Assembly: GCF_010669125.1 (NCBI RefSeq)
Contig: NZ_CP048630.1
Span: 1,178,001 to 1,242,000 of the forward strand
Direction of reading: 5' to 3'
Length of the DNA: 64,000 nucleotides
DNA from: Ancylobacter pratisalsi
GTDB taxonomy: Bacteria > Pseudomonadota > Alphaproteobacteria > Rhizobiales > Xanthobacteraceae
The translations under genes were made by a program, and so were the position numbers. The notes under the pieces are model-generated. The model ran no database searches. It had not been told where the DNA came from and saw nothing but the letters and a program-made list of their open reading frames with translations. Of the stretch, positions 1 through 9,465 are shown piece by piece; positions within the stretch are counted from its first letter, which is position 1, and every line of letters begins with the position of its first letter.

Positions 1-974
1 CGCGCCGCCTCGGCATCGAGAGTGCGGTTCAGCGCCACGATGCCGCCGAATGCGGAGGTCGGATCGCAGGCCAGCGCCTTGCGATAAGCCGCTTCCAGCG
101 TCTCACCTTCCGCCACGCCGCAGGGATTGGCATGCTTGATGATCACCACCGCAGGCGCCCGCACCGGATCGAACTCGGCCACGGCTTCGAAGGCGGCGTC
201 GGTGTCGTTGAGGTTGTTGTAGGACAGCGCCTTGCCCTGAAGCTGGCGCGCCGTGGCGACACCCGGCCGGAGCGCGCCACCTTTGTAGAACGCCGCGCTC
301 TGGTGCGGATTCTCGCCATAGCGCAGCGCCTCGGCGAGGGTGCCGTCGAAAATACGGGTGTTCGGAGTGTCGTCGCCCTCGACGCTGGCGAACCAGCGGG
401 TGATGGCCGCGTCATAGGTCGCGGTGCGGGCATAGGCGAGTTGCGCCAGCTTGCGACGCGTCGCCAGCGTGGTGCCACCCTTGCCCTCCAGTTCGCCCAG
501 CACGGTCTCGTAGCTCGACGCATCGACCACCACGGCCACATCCGCGTGGTTCTTCGCGGCCGCACGGATCATCGCCGGACCGCCAATGTCGATGTTCTCG
601 ACACATTCGTCGTAATCGGCGCCACGCGCCACCGTTGCCTCGAACGGGTAGAGATTCACGACGACAAGGTCGATCGGGCCGATGCCATGCTCACTCATCG
701 ACGCCTGATGCCCGGCATCGTCACGCACGGCGAGAATGCCGCCATGGACGGCCGGGTGAAGCGTCTTCACACGCCCATCCATCATTTCGGGAAAGCCCGT
801 GAGGTCGGCGACGTCCAGCACCTTGAGGCCAGCCTCCGCCAATGCCTTGCGGGTGCCGCCAGTCGAAACCAGCTCGACGCCACGGGCGACGAGACGTTCG
901 GCGAAAGCAACGAGCCCGGTCTTGTCGGAGACGGAGATCAGGGCACGGACGATTGGGCGGACATCGGTGGACAT
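1..974 (-). CDS. purH: Bifunctional AICAR transformylase/IMP cyclohydrolase PurH (partial, C-terminus beyond the window)
   Basis: Last two steps of de novo purine synthesis: formylation of AICAR by 10-formyl-THF, then ring closure to IMP, in the cytosol. The visible 324 codons begin [20 protein letters not shown], the typical start of the N-terminal IMP cyclohydrolase domain, and contain VSTGGT near residue 38 and GRVKTLHP near residue 67. The transformylase domain starts in the second half and shows the catalytic Lys-His in IIKHANPCG near residue 280. PurH is usually about 525-540 residues, so roughly 200 are missing off the left edge. It lies downstream of the heparinase-like gene and rsmB on the same strand, an order common in Rhizobiales-type genomes. 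No damage is seen in the visible part. Confidence 0.96.
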   Translation of the reverse strand, partial: MSTDVRPIVRALISVSDKTGLVAFAERLVARGVELVSTGGTRKALAEAGLKVLDVADLTGFPEMMDGRVKTLHPAVHGGILAVRDDAGHQASMSEHGIGPIDLVVVNLYPFEATVARGADYDECVENIDIGGPAMIRAAAKNHADVAVVVDASSYETVLGELEGKGGTTLATRRKLAQLAYARTATYDAAITRWFASVEGDDTPNTRIFDGTLAEALRYGENPHQSAAFYKGGALRPGVATARQLQGKALSYNNLNDTDAAFEAVAEFDPVRAPAVVIIKHANPCGVAEGETLEAAYRKALACDPTSAFGGIVALNRTLDAEAA

Positions 975-1101
975 GGGACGGCCATTTCTTAGCGGGATCA
1001 AGGCGTCGCCCTACCACGTCCGCGCCGAGACGGGAACACTCGCGCACAACGCCGCGGCTCCATGCAGCTATGCGCAAAGCCTCCCTGCCGGACCTGACGC
1101 C

Positions 1102-2820
1102 TCAGGCGCGCAACGTTTTCACCCGCACGAATGTCCATTCCACCCGGGGCGCCGTCCGAGCCTGGCCGCTGATGACCAGTTGCTCGGTGCGGCGGGGCCC
1201 GCTGCTCGCCGCGAGCATGATGCTCTCCTCGATCACCACGGTGCATTCCGGCGCGGTGAAGGCCCAATGATCGCCATCAGGCAACTTGAGGATGACGGAG
1301 TGCCCATCGCTTGCCCGGGTCGGCTTCACGGACGGGTGGAGGTGGAAGCGGATGGCATAGGCTGCGGGTTGGTCGGCCGAGAATTCCTCGCCATGCGCAA
1401 CGCGGAAGAGGTCCTCTCCGTCGAGCCGCGAGCCGTCCGGCGACAGCCGCCACGAGCGCTGGTGGATCACACCAAGACGCCTGGCGTAGCCGTCATGGCT
1501 GGCGCGCAGCACATCCGCTCCGCCGCGCTCGCCACGGTCGACATGAAGCTCCGCCGGTCCTTCGAGAATGGGCGTTCCACACAGGCGCATCAGCGCCCCG
1601 CCGCTCACAAAGCGGCAGGAGGAGGTATCTTCGACCGTCGCGGTGGAATGGGCTGCCGTCTGCCGCGCCACGGCGCGCCACTCCTCGCGCGCGGTAGCCG
1701 GCATGCCGCAATTGACCACGATACGATTTCGTCCCGCCGACATTTCGAAGGACAGGCAGCCCGCATGGGCTTCGTGACTCAGCGGCATCGGCGGAGGCGC
1801 GCCGGTGTCCGCGATCAGCACCGTGCCAGCGGCTTCCAGACGGTGATAGCCTGAGTAGGGCGCGTTCGACAGCGGGCGCCCGCGCGCATCGTCATAGGCG
1901 AGCACGGTCGCCAGCCAGTCGGCAGGCGTCGGCCCCATGCCGTTGAAATGGGCGAAGGCACCGTCGACATGCCGGAAGAAGCGCAGCATCGGCATCATCC
2001 GGTCGATGGCGTTCAGCAGCGCCGGCGGGGGCGGCATGTGCCGGGCACCGAAACACTGGCGCAGCGGCAGCAGATCGAGCAGCACCTCCACCAGTAGGCC
2101 GGGATTGCGGCTGGCATGGCCGCCATCGGCGAGCACCTGCCGTTCAAGTTCCTCGGCAAGGCGCTTCTGCGCCAGCTTCATCAGGCGGGTCTGGTCCGCC
2201 ATGCACAGGCTGGCGAAGCTCAGCGCCAGTGCGCACATCAGCCGGGGCCGGCCGTCACGAGCATCCGCCCCGATGCTCGCGAGCATGCGCACCTGGCTGG
2301 TGAGGCTGCGAATGAACCGGCGATGAAAACTCGGATCCGCGTCCTGAAGCAGGAGAGGCGACTGGGTAAGCCAGTTGATCACCCGCCGGGCCATGATCTC
2401 CGGCGAGGAGGCGACCGGGAGCCGGTGGCCGCGCATCGCGATCCAGTCGCTCACCAGCGCGCGCGCATTGGCGCGGGCGATCGCGGTGCTTGCAGCCTGC
2501 ATGTGGCGCAGCCAGGAGAACGACATCAGCTCCTCGGCCCACTCGCGCGAGGGTGGCTCCATCTCGAAGGGCGAGGCGCCGTCCGTCAGCACCACCTTGC
2601 CGGCGAACGCGAAACGGCCGGCATAGAACTCGCTGGCGCGGGTCGGGTCCCCGGTACGCAGATCATGCGGGGCGAAGAGCAGGCGCGAGGGAACCGGCAC
2701 CGCCGTGCTGCGCCAGGGAAACCATGGATGCACCATCAGACAGGTGCGCAGCCTGCGCCAGCCGGACTGTGTGACGAACAGCGCCAGCCTGACACGGTCC
2801 GCGTTGATATCGCGGGCCAT
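1102..2820 (-). CDS. Heparinase II/III family protein
   Basis: A 572-residue protein of the heparinase II/III family found beside rsmB and purH in many alphaproteobacteria. The N-terminal two-thirds is alpha-helical, with segments such as GDPTRASEFYAGRFAFAGK and WLRHMQAASTAIARANAR. The C-terminal third is beta-rich (SGYHRLEAAGTVLIADTG, then HAGCLSFEMSAGRNRIVVN), matching the alpha/alpha toroid plus beta-sandwich layout of polysaccharide lyases. No N-terminal signal peptide is evident. The substrate is unknown; a role with cell-envelope or exopolysaccharide polymers is inference. It starts 112 bp downstream of rsmB and may be cotranscribed with it. Confidence 0.82.
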   Translation of the reverse strand: MARDINADRVRLALFVTQSGWRRLRTCLMVHPWFPWRSTAVPVPSRLLFAPHDLRTGDPTRASEFYAGRFAFAGKVVLTDGASPFEMEPPSREWAEELMSFSWLRHMQAASTAIARANARALVSDWIAMRGHRLPVASSPEIMARRVINWLTQSPLLLQDADPSFHRRFIRSLTSQVRMLASIGADARDGRPRLMCALALSFASLCMADQTRLMKLAQKRLAEELERQVLADGGHASRNPGLLVEVLLDLLPLRQCFGARHMPPPPALLNAIDRMMPMLRFFRHVDGAFAHFNGMGPTPADWLATVLAYDDARGRPLSNAPYSGYHRLEAAGTVLIADTGAPPPMPLSHEAHAGCLSFEMSAGRNRIVVNCGMPATAREEWRAVARQTAAHSTATVEDTSSCRFVSGGALMRLCGTPILEGPAELHVDRGERGGADVLRASHDGYARRLGVIHQRSWRLSPDGSRLDGEDLFRVAHGEEFSADQPAAYAIRFHLHPSVKPTRASDGHSVILKLPDGDHWAFTAPECTVVIEESIMLAASSGPRRTEQLVISGQARTAPRVEWTFVRVKTLRA

Positions 2821-2932
2821 CAGCGGCCTACCTCTTGTTGAATCTGTCCGGCAAGCAACAGCCCTCCCCGCGCCCGCAGCTTAGCGAAGCCTTCGCACGG
2901 GTCCAACTGCCTCGCCGCGAACCTTCCGTCCT

Positions 2933-4315
2933 TCATGCCCGACGGAGCCGCGCGGCGAAGAAGCCGTCAAGGCCGGCCTGCCGCGGATCGGCGTCGGGCA
3001 GATGGGTCGGCAGTGTGCGCAGCTCGCCTGCCGCGTTGATCCACTCCGCCGCCACTCCGCATTCGCCCGGCTGGATCGGCTCGCGTCGAAAATCGGGATG
3101 GGTGGCGAGAAAAGCCGAAATCTGATTCTCGCCCTCCTCCGGCTCCAGGGAGCAGGTCGAATAGACCAGCACCCCACCGGGCCGAAGGATCTGCGCGCTG
3201 TGGGCAAGGATCCGCGCCTGCAGGGCCGCGAGCGTGGCAACATCCTCCCGTGCCTTGGTCCAGGCGACATCGGGATGGCGGCGAATAGTGCCCGTGGCCG
3301 AGCACGGGGCATCGATCAACACGGCGTCGAACGGGCCACCCTCGAAAACGGCCGCATCGGCCTCGACGATTTCGGCCTCCAGACCCAGTCGATCGAGATT
3401 CTGCTGCAGTCGCTTGAGGCGCGTGCCCGAACGATCCACCGCTGTCACCCGCGCACCCGCTGCGGCGAGCTGGGCGGTCTTGCCGCCCGGCGCCGCGCAC
3501 AGGTCCGCAATCTCCATGCCGGCCGTGGCATGAAGCAGCTGCGCCGGAAGCGCCGCGGCCGCGTCCTGCACCCACCAGCCGCCCTCGGAGAAGCCCGGCA
3601 GCGCGGTGATGTTTCCGGCGTCGACGAGACGGATCGTCCCGTTAGGAAGCAGCCGCCCGTTCAGCGTCGCCGCCCAACCGGCCGGGTCCGACTTCGCCGT
3701 CAGGTCGAGCCCCGCCTCATGCGCCAGAGCCCGCGAAATCGCGTTCCCGGTCTCGGCGCCGTAGGCTTGCATCCACCCCTCGATCATCCATTTCGGCTGA
3801 TCCGGACCCTCGGGCAGCAGGGCGCGTCCCTCGCGCGTCACTCGGCGCAGAACCGCATTGATAAGGCCCTTGAAGCCCGCAGTCGCAGCGTCCTCGCCAG
3901 CCAGGGCGACACTGGTCGCAACCGCAGCATGGTCTGGCACGTCGGTGAGCAGGATCTGCGCGGCACCGATAATCAGAATGGTCTCGACCCGCTTCGCCTT
4001 AGGCGGCAGGCTGCGTTCGATCATGCCGCGCAAAAGTGTACGCAGGCTACCCAGACGGCGCAGACTTGTCGCGGCGATCATGCGGGCCAGCGAGCGGTCG
4101 CGATCGTCCAGATCGCGAGTAAGCCGCTCGAGGCTTTCCTCGAGCGGGCGCGACTTGTCGAGCACGGCATCCATCGCATCCGCCGCAGCGCGTCGCACCG
4201 CGATCCCGGGAAGGGAGGGTGGAGGCGCCCCCGGCGGGCGCGGGCGCTCCGCGGAGCCGGGCCGACTGCCGCGATTCGCGGGGCGGCGATTTGATGCGCG
4301 CGAGGTCTCGTTCAT
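2933..4315 (-). CDS. rsmB: 16S rRNA (cytosine-C5)-methyltransferase, RsmB/NOP2 family
   Basis: A 460-residue SAM-dependent rRNA m5C methyltransferase. After a low-complexity Pro/Arg-rich leader of about 35 residues comes a NusB-like RNA-binding domain (AADAMDAVLDKSRPLEESL through LITDVP-type helices), then the Rossmann domain with the SAM motif ADLCAAPGGKTAQLA, DAPCSATGTIRRHPDV near residue 338 and YSTCSLEPEEGEN near residue 388. The PC and TC cysteines are the two used by this family for base release and nucleophilic attack. The fusion of NusB-like and methylase parts is diagnostic of RsmB (position 967 in E. coli numbering). It is the first gene of a leftward group with the heparinase-like gene and purH. 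Confidence 0.93.
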   Translation of the reverse strand: MNETSRASNRRPANRGSRPGSAERPRPPGAPPPSLPGIAVRRAAADAMDAVLDKSRPLEESLERLTRDLDDRDRSLARMIAATSLRRLGSLRTLLRGMIERSLPPKAKRVETILIIGAAQILLTDVPDHAAVATSVALAGEDAATAGFKGLINAVLRRVTREGRALLPEGPDQPKWMIEGWMQAYGAETGNAISRALAHEAGLDLTAKSDPAGWAATLNGRLLPNGTIRLVDAGNITALPGFSEGGWWVQDAAAALPAQLLHATAGMEIADLCAAPGGKTAQLAAAGARVTAVDRSGTRLKRLQQNLDRLGLEAEIVEADAAVFEGGPFDAVLIDAPCSATGTIRRHPDVAWTKAREDVATLAALQARILAHSAQILRPGGVLVYSTCSLEPEEGENQISAFLATHPDFRREPIQPGECGVAAEWINAAGELRTLPTHLPDADPRQAGLDGFFAARLRRA

Positions 4316-4512
4316 CGCCTACGCACTAGGCCGGCACAGAGGCGAACGCAACCGTACCGCGACGCGGTCATGGACGGACCGAACCGTTTCCGCAGGAAAG
4401 AGTTGTACGTCAAGCCTTGTGGAAGCTGCAAAGATTGGCTCCTATCTCATTCACGCGGTAGCCGCCGTCCGGTGTCGGCATCGACCAAGCGTCAGGAATA
4501 GTGCTCTAATTC

Positions 4513-5496
4513 ATGCCTCATCTCATTCTGATCGCCGATATCGGTGGAACGTCATCCCGCCTCGCACTGGTCAGCGCCAACGGCGTCCCGACCCATGTGC
4601 AGATCCACCGCAATGATTCGTTCTCCGGTTTCGAAGCGTTGATCGAGGCCGACCTCGCGATGCGCGATCCCGCGACGACCGAGGCGATCGATGGTGCGGT
4701 GCTGGCGGTCGCAGGCCCGGCGAATGGACAGTTCATCGAGCTGACCAATCGCGACTGGTCCCTCACCAAGCGTAACCTGCGCAGGCATTTTGGCTGGCAT
4801 AAGCTCACCGTGGTCAATGATTTCGAGGCGCTGGCCTATGGGGTTACGGCCCTTGGCCCAGATGATCTGGCGCCGATCGGTCAGGCACACGCGGATAAAT
4901 CCGCGCCGATGTTGGTGTGCGGCCCCGGCACCGGCTTCGGATCGGCGGGACTTTTGCGGCTGGGCCGGGGACTGCAACGCGCCATCACCGGAGAAGGCGG
5001 CCGCTGCCGGCTTGGGGCTACCACCGCCGAAGAGGCGCGGCTGCTGGCCCATCTGGTCGGTGAACTGGGCCCGGTTGTCGTCGAACATGCCCTGTCCGGG
5101 TCGGGCCTGTCGCGGATCCATCGCCTCTTCGCAGGCGAGGACATCACGCCCGAACAGGTGATCGCCGCCGCTCATCGCGACGATGACGGTGCGCTCGCCA
5201 GCATCGGCATTTTCCTACGGCTATTCGGCCGCATCGCCGGAGACCTGGCGCTCATCTTCGATGCGCGGGGCGGCGTTTTCCTCGCGGGCGGCATTTCGGC
5301 AGCACTGGCCCCGTTTTTCGAGGCCTCCCCGTTCCGCGAAGCCTTCCAGGAACATCCGCCCTTCGAGGCCCGGCTCGCCGCGACACCGGTGAACGTCATT
5401 TTGCATCCCACGCCCGGCCTTGTCGGCTGTGGGCAGCTCGGCGGCAGGCTGGCAAAGGCGCTCAGGGCGAGACGCGCGAAACTCAACCTCGCGTAA
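4513..5496 (+). CDS. glk: Glucokinase (Glk type)
   Basis: ATP-dependent phosphorylation of glucose to glucose-6-phosphate in the cytosol. The 327-residue protein starts with the phosphate-binding motif LILIADIGGTSSRLAL and has LTVVNDFEALAYG and VCGPGTGFGSAGLL, which follow the E. coli Glk (COG0837) pattern rather than the ROK pattern (no CXCGXXGCXE zinc motif). GVFLAGGISAALAP near residue 260 is the adenosine motif. It is divergent from rsmB across about 200 bp with no other gene, and its 3' end overlaps the convergent pseudouridine synthase gene by 14 bp. Confidence 0.9.
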   Translation: MPHLILIADIGGTSSRLALVSANGVPTHVQIHRNDSFSGFEALIEADLAMRDPATTEAIDGAVLAVAGPANGQFIELTNRDWSLTKRNLRRHFGWHKLTVVNDFEALAYGVTALGPDDLAPIGQAHADKSAPMLVCGPGTGFGSAGLLRLGRGLQRAITGEGGRCRLGATTAEEARLLAHLVGELGPVVVEHALSGSGLSRIHRLFAGEDITPEQVIAAAHRDDDGALASIGIFLRLFGRIAGDLALIFDARGGVFLAGGISAALAPFFEASPFREAFQEHPPFEARLAATPVNVILHPTPGLVGCGQLGGRLAKALRARRAKLNLA

Positions 5497-6241
5497 AGAG
5501 TGCAGCGTCGGCCGCCGCCTCCAGAGCCGCCACATCCAGCCCCGCCCGCTCCAGCGTCATGCGCATATGGTCGGGCAAGGGCGCGCTGACATCGATGGGG
5601 TCGCGGATCTTGTCCCGCCCCTGGCGTTGGGGGATGACCACCCGGCGCGAATGCAAATGCAGGATCGGCCCGCCCGGCAGGCGGGAAGCGCCGCCATAGA
5701 TATTGTCACCAAGAATCGGGTGGCCGATCGCGTCCAGATGCACACGAAGCTGGTGGGTGCGCCCCGTGAGCGGTGACAGCGCGAGCACGGCCAGCCCTTC
5801 GGCCGTGGCCAGAACCCGCCATTCGCTGATCGCCTCCTGGCCGCGCGGATCGACCTGCATCCACCAGCCCCGCTGCGGCGAGCGCTTGGAGAGCTTCAGT
5901 TCGATCCGCCCTTCGGACTGTGCCGGCACACCGCGCACGACCGCCATATAGGTCTTGCCGACCGAGCCTTCGGCGAAGGCCCGGCCGAGATCGGCCAGCG
6001 CCTTGCGATGGCGCCCCAGCACAAGGCAACCCGAGGTGTCCTTGTCGAGCCGATGGGCGAGTTCAGGCGCATTCGGCAGGCCGAAGCGCAGCGTGTCGAG
6101 ATGGTCGGCGAGCGTTTCCCCGCCCTTTGGCCCCCTATGGACCGCCAGGCCTGCCGGCTTGTTGATCACCAGCATCATGCCGTCGCGGTGCAGCACGCGC
6201 GTGGCGATGTCGAAAGGGATGGCGGGCTCTACCAGGCTCAT
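5483..6241 (-). CDS. RluA-family RNA pseudouridine synthase
   Basis: A 252-residue stand-alone pseudouridine synthase without an N-terminal S4 domain. The family signature HRLDKDTSGCLVLGR near residue 65 carries the catalytic aspartate, and GRTHQLRVHLDAIGHPILGD near residue 160 is the second conserved block. Absence of S4 and the short length resemble RluA or TruC-like enzymes that modify 23S rRNA or tRNA; the target cannot be fixed from sequence. The 3' end overlaps glk tail to tail, and the patatin gene ends 70 bp upstream on the same strand. Confidence 0.9.
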   Translation of the reverse strand: MSLVEPAIPFDIATRVLHRDGMMLVINKPAGLAVHRGPKGGETLADHLDTLRFGLPNAPELAHRLDKDTSGCLVLGRHRKALADLGRAFAEGSVGKTYMAVVRGVPAQSEGRIELKLSKRSPQRGWWMQVDPRGQEAISEWRVLATAEGLAVLALSPLTGRTHQLRVHLDAIGHPILGDNIYGGASRLPGGPILHLHSRRVVIPQRQGRDKIRDPIDVSAPLPDHMRMTLERAGLDVAALEAAADAALFTRG

Positions 6242-6311
6242 GACGTCGTCTCACCACAAAGGCGCGACGACGTCGAGCCCTTGAAGGGGCGGGCGCGGAA
6301 GGAAAGCCGCG

Positions 6312-7865
6312 TCAGTCCTTTTCCAGCTCGTCCTGAATGTCGAGCGTGGAGCGCACGCCGATATCGTCGAAGTGCTTCTCCAAAAAGGCTTCCGCCACCT
6401 CGCGGCCCACGGCCTTGAGATAGAGCAGGAACTCCCACTCCGCGTTCATCTTGGTCGACGCATCAAGCGCGACCAGCCTCTCGGCACCGTCAATGCGATG
6501 AATGCGCAGATCGCGATAGCCGTCGATGCCGTCGCCCTTCCTGTTCAGGTTACCGCTCTTCAACAGGCGTGTGACGAAATCCGCCGCGCGCAGCTGGGCC
6601 AGCAAAGAGGCGTTGAAGGTGATCTCGTTCATCCGGTTGTTGATGTCGCGGGCCGTCTTCGGCGTTTCGCGGCGGATGATCGGGTTGATCTGAACCAGGA
6701 GGATGTCGTCGGTCCTCACCACGTTGTAAAATGGGAAGATCGCGGGATTGCCCATATACCCGCCATCCCAATACGGCACGCCGTCGATTTCCACCGCCTG
6801 GAACATGAACGGCAGGCAGGCCGACGCCATGATCGCCTGCGCCGTCAGCTCATGTTTGGAGAAAACGCGCACCTTGCCGGTATGAACATTGGTGGCGCTC
6901 ACAAAGACATGGACGTGATTGCACGATTGCAGCGCGTCGAAATCAACATGCTCCTCAATGAGGTCCATCAGCGGGTTGATGTTCAGCGGATTGAAATCGT
7001 AGGGCGACAGGAACCGGCTCATCACGTCGAAGGCGATGTAGCTCGGGTTCGCATTCAGCGACCAGTTGCCCATCAGGCGGTCGAGCAGGGTGCGCTGGAG
7101 CGGACTGGTGCGGCCGTCCTTGGAGACCGCCCGCCAATAGCGATGCAGCGCCTCACGCCCGCCTTCATTTCCCCCGCGCGCCAGCCCGGTGGCCAGAACC
7201 GCCGCGTTCATGGCGCCGGCGCTGGTACCGGAGATACCTTCGATCGCGATCCGGCCGTCTTCAAGAAGCCGGTCGAGAACGCCCCAGGTGAAGGCGCCAT
7301 GTGCGCCGCCGCCCTGCAGCGCGAGGTTGAGTACCTTCAGCTCCTGTCCACCAGATTTGGCCGGCTTCTTCGCTGTGGCAGGCGCACGCTTGACCTCGGC
7401 CTTTCCGGTCGGGCCGGAAAGCGCGCCGGCCACGTCCTCGGCTTTGGTCATCTCATCCGACGCGACAGCGTTTGCACGCGGCTTGGATTTCGCGGCGGCC
7501 GCCTTCGGCTTCACGGTCCCAGGCTTTGCCACCGAGGACTGCGTCGCAACAGGTTTGGCCGCCTTGGACTTGGCGGGCGTGGACTTGGCGGGCGTGGACT
7601 TGGCGGGCGTGGACTTGGCGAGCCCGGGCTTGGCGGTCTTGAGCCCGGCAGCCTTGGGCGTCGCGGCTTCAGGCTTTGCCGCGCCGGCCGAGGCCCCCTC
7701 TGGCGACTTCGCCTCTGACGTCGTCACCTCAGGCGCTGGCGCCGCCGAAAGCACGGCCTCAGGCGAGGCGACGGCTTCGCTTGGGGTGGAGACGACGTTG
7801 CTCCCGGCCGCCTTCTTGGCGGACGGGGCACGCGGGCGCTTCGGTGTGATCGGCGTATCGGCCAC
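6312..7865 (-). CDS. Patatin-like phospholipase with repeat-rich N-terminal region
   Basis: A 517-residue protein. Residues 1-170 are low-complexity Ala/Lys/Pro/Ser sequence including four near-identical KSTPA units. The remainder is a patatin domain: oxyanion loop LNLALQGGGAHGAFTWGVLD, nucleophile elbow GISGTSAGAMNA (Ser near residue 215), and DGGYMGNPA supplying the catalytic Asp. Patatins are acyl hydrolases acting on lipids or polyesters. The gene lies 18 bp downstream of the 3-hydroxybutyrate dehydrogenase gene and is probably cotranscribed, so a link to polyhydroxybutyrate granules or membrane lipid turnover is plausible but inferred. The basic, lysine-rich N-terminus resembles histone-like or DNA/granule-binding tails. 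Confidence 0.88.
   Translation of the reverse strand: MADTPITPKRPRAPSAKKAAGSNVVSTPSEAVASPEAVLSAAPAPEVTTSEAKSPEGASAGAAKPEAATPKAAGLKTAKPGLAKSTPAKSTPAKSTPAKSKAAKPVATQSSVAKPGTVKPKAAAAKSKPRANAVASDEMTKAEDVAGALSGPTGKAEVKRAPATAKKPAKSGGQELKVLNLALQGGGAHGAFTWGVLDRLLEDGRIAIEGISGTSAGAMNAAVLATGLARGGNEGGREALHRYWRAVSKDGRTSPLQRTLLDRLMGNWSLNANPSYIAFDVMSRFLSPYDFNPLNINPLMDLIEEHVDFDALQSCNHVHVFVSATNVHTGKVRVFSKHELTAQAIMASACLPFMFQAVEIDGVPYWDGGYMGNPAIFPFYNVVRTDDILLVQINPIIRRETPKTARDINNRMNEITFNASLLAQLRAADFVTRLLKSGNLNRKGDGIDGYRDLRIHRIDGAERLVALDASTKMNAEWEFLLYLKAVGREVAEAFLEKHFDDIGVRSTLDIQDELEKD
7566..7620. repeat. 15-bp tandem repeat inside the patatin gene
   Basis: Three full copies and one partial copy of the unit GGACTTGGCGGGCGT in direct tandem. 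They are in frame and encode repeated STPAK residues on the minus strand. Being a multiple of three, copy-number change would lengthen or shorten the tail without a frameshift. Confidence 0.9.
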
Positions 7866-7883
7866 TCGGCTTCTCCTGATTAC

Positions 7884-8663
7884 TTATTCCGCGACCCAGC
7901 CGCCGTCGATCTGCTGCAGCGCGCCGGTGATCGACTTGGCATTGTCGCTGCAGAGGAAGACTGCGAGGGCGGCGACCTGCTCGACCGTCACGAATTCCTT
8001 GGTGGGCTGTTCGGCCAGGAGGAACTCCTTCACCTGCTCCTCGGTGATCCCGCGCGCCTTGGCGGTATCGGGGATCTGCTTTTCCACCAGCGGGGTCCAG
8101 ACATAGCCCGGGCAGATCGCATTGCAGGTGATGCCGAACGTCGCCGTCTCCAGCGCAACCGTCTTGGTCAGGCCGGCAATGCCATGCTTGGCCGAGACAT
8201 AGGCCGACTTGAAGGGAGAGGCGACCAGCGCATGGGCCGAGGCGGTGTTGATGATGCGCCCCCATTTGCGCGCCTTCATCCCCGGCACGGCCGCCTTGAT
8301 GGCGTGGAAGGCGGCGGAAAGGTTGAGCGCGATGATCAGGTCCCACTTGTCGTCCGGGAAGTCCTCGATCGGCTGGACATGCTGCACGCCGGCATTGTTG
8401 ATGAGGATGTCGACCGAGCCGAGCGTCTCCTCCGCGAATTTGATGAGCCCGGCGCATTCCGAGCCCTTGGTCAGGTCCGCGCCTGAGTAGATCGCCTTGA
8501 CGCCGAACTCGCTTTCGATGCTGGCCCGCTCCTTCTCGATCGCCGCCGGATCGCCGAAGCCGTTCAACGTCACATTCACGCCCTCGGCGGCCAGCGCGCG
8601 GGCGTAGGCCAGCCCGATACCACTGGTGGAGCCGGTGATGACGGCATTCTTACCCTTAAGCAT
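7884..8663 (-). CDS. bdhA: D-3-hydroxybutyrate dehydrogenase (short-chain dehydrogenase)
   Basis: NAD-dependent interconversion of D-3-hydroxybutyrate and acetoacetate, a step in polyhydroxybutyrate breakdown. The 259-residue SDR has the cofactor motif ITGSTSGIGLAYARALA at the N-terminus, NNAG near residue 90, the catalytic Ser in INTASAHALVASP, YVSAKHG supplying Tyr and Lys, and the bacterial BDH-typical ICPGYVWTPLVEKQIPDTAK. Length and these blocks match bacterial BdhA closely. It is the first gene of a leftward pair with the patatin gene and is divergent from the Zur-like regulator across about 195 bp. A generic SDR function is the alternative, but the substrate-loop sequence makes BDH likely. 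Confidence 0.93.
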   Translation of the reverse strand: MLKGKNAVITGSTSGIGLAYARALAAEGVNVTLNGFGDPAAIEKERASIESEFGVKAIYSGADLTKGSECAGLIKFAEETLGSVDILINNAGVQHVQPIEDFPDDKWDLIIALNLSAAFHAIKAAVPGMKARKWGRIINTASAHALVASPFKSAYVSAKHGIAGLTKTVALETATFGITCNAICPGYVWTPLVEKQIPDTAKARGITEEQVKEFLLAEQPTKEFVTVEQVAALAVFLCSDNAKSITGALQQIDGGWVAE

Positions 8664-8858
8664 TCAACAACTCCTGATCTCGAAGGCCGCTGGACGCCTG
8701 GCCTCTAGGCTCGCGTCCGGTTGTCTGAATTCCTACATCAGCCACGCTAGCACGCTGTCGTGCGCTGCGAAGACCACTTATTGCACGGCACCCTTCCACG
8801 CAGCGGTCATCCGGTCGACATGGTTTTCGGTTTGCTAGCGGTGGAGTACGATCAGGCG

Positions 8859-9386
8859 ATGACGATACAACTCGACGCCACACCCAAGGCGCCTCACGCC
8901 GAACACGACCACAGCATCTGCGTGGCCGAAGCGCTCGCACGCGCCGAGCTGTGCTGCGGCGAGAGCGGCGCCCGGCTCACGCCGCTGCGGCGGCGCGTGC
9001 TGGAGGTGCTCGCCGACAGCCATGTCCCGCTGGGAGCCTATGAGCTGGTGGAGCGACTCGGGGCCAGCGGCGAGAAGACGCCACCCATGTCGGTCTACCG
9101 CGCGCTCGACTTTCTGGTCGGCGAGGGGCTTGCCCACCGCGTCGAGAGCCGCAATGCCTACATTGCCTGCGGACGCGAGCACGCGGCGGACGATGTGGTG
9201 GTGTTTCTGATCTGTGACGACTGCGGATTGACGACGGAACTTGCTTCCCACGCCATGGGTCGCGACCTTGCCTGGGCGGCACGGTCGGCCGGTTTTTCCC
9301 CTCGCGCCTCGGTGGTGGAAATTCCCGGTCTGTGTGCGCCCTGCGCCGAGCACCGCCGCGGTCCTGCGGCCGGCAAGGACCGTTGA
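8859..9386 (+). CDS. zur: Fur-family transcriptional regulator, probably Zur
   Basis: A 175-residue metal-dependent repressor. The winged-helix DNA-binding part includes [18 protein letters not shown] and [21 protein letters not shown]. The C-terminal part carries two CXXC pairs, LICDDCG and GLCAPCAEH, for structural zinc as in Zur. The His-rich start ([12 protein letters not shown]) also resembles Zur rather than Fur or Irr. I chose ATG 8859 because the conserved sequence begins just after it; a start at 8820 or earlier cannot be excluded. Its likely targets are the znu genes near 19.9 kb, which have Zur-box-like palindromes. No clear copy of that palindrome is seen before zur itself. Confidence 0.82.
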   Translation: MTIQLDATPKAPHAEHDHSICVAEALARAELCCGESGARLTPLRRRVLEVLADSHVPLGAYELVERLGASGEKTPPMSVYRALDFLVGEGLAHRVESRNAYIACGREHAADDVVVFLICDDCGLTTELASHAMGRDLAWAARSAGFSPRASVVEIPGLCAPCAEHRRGPAAGKDR

Positions 9387-9465
9387 CGTTGGCACTCATC
9401 GCGCCTACCCGAACGGGCAGCCCGACGGGATCCCGCTTGCTGTCGCTCTCCTGGAACATCCGTGC

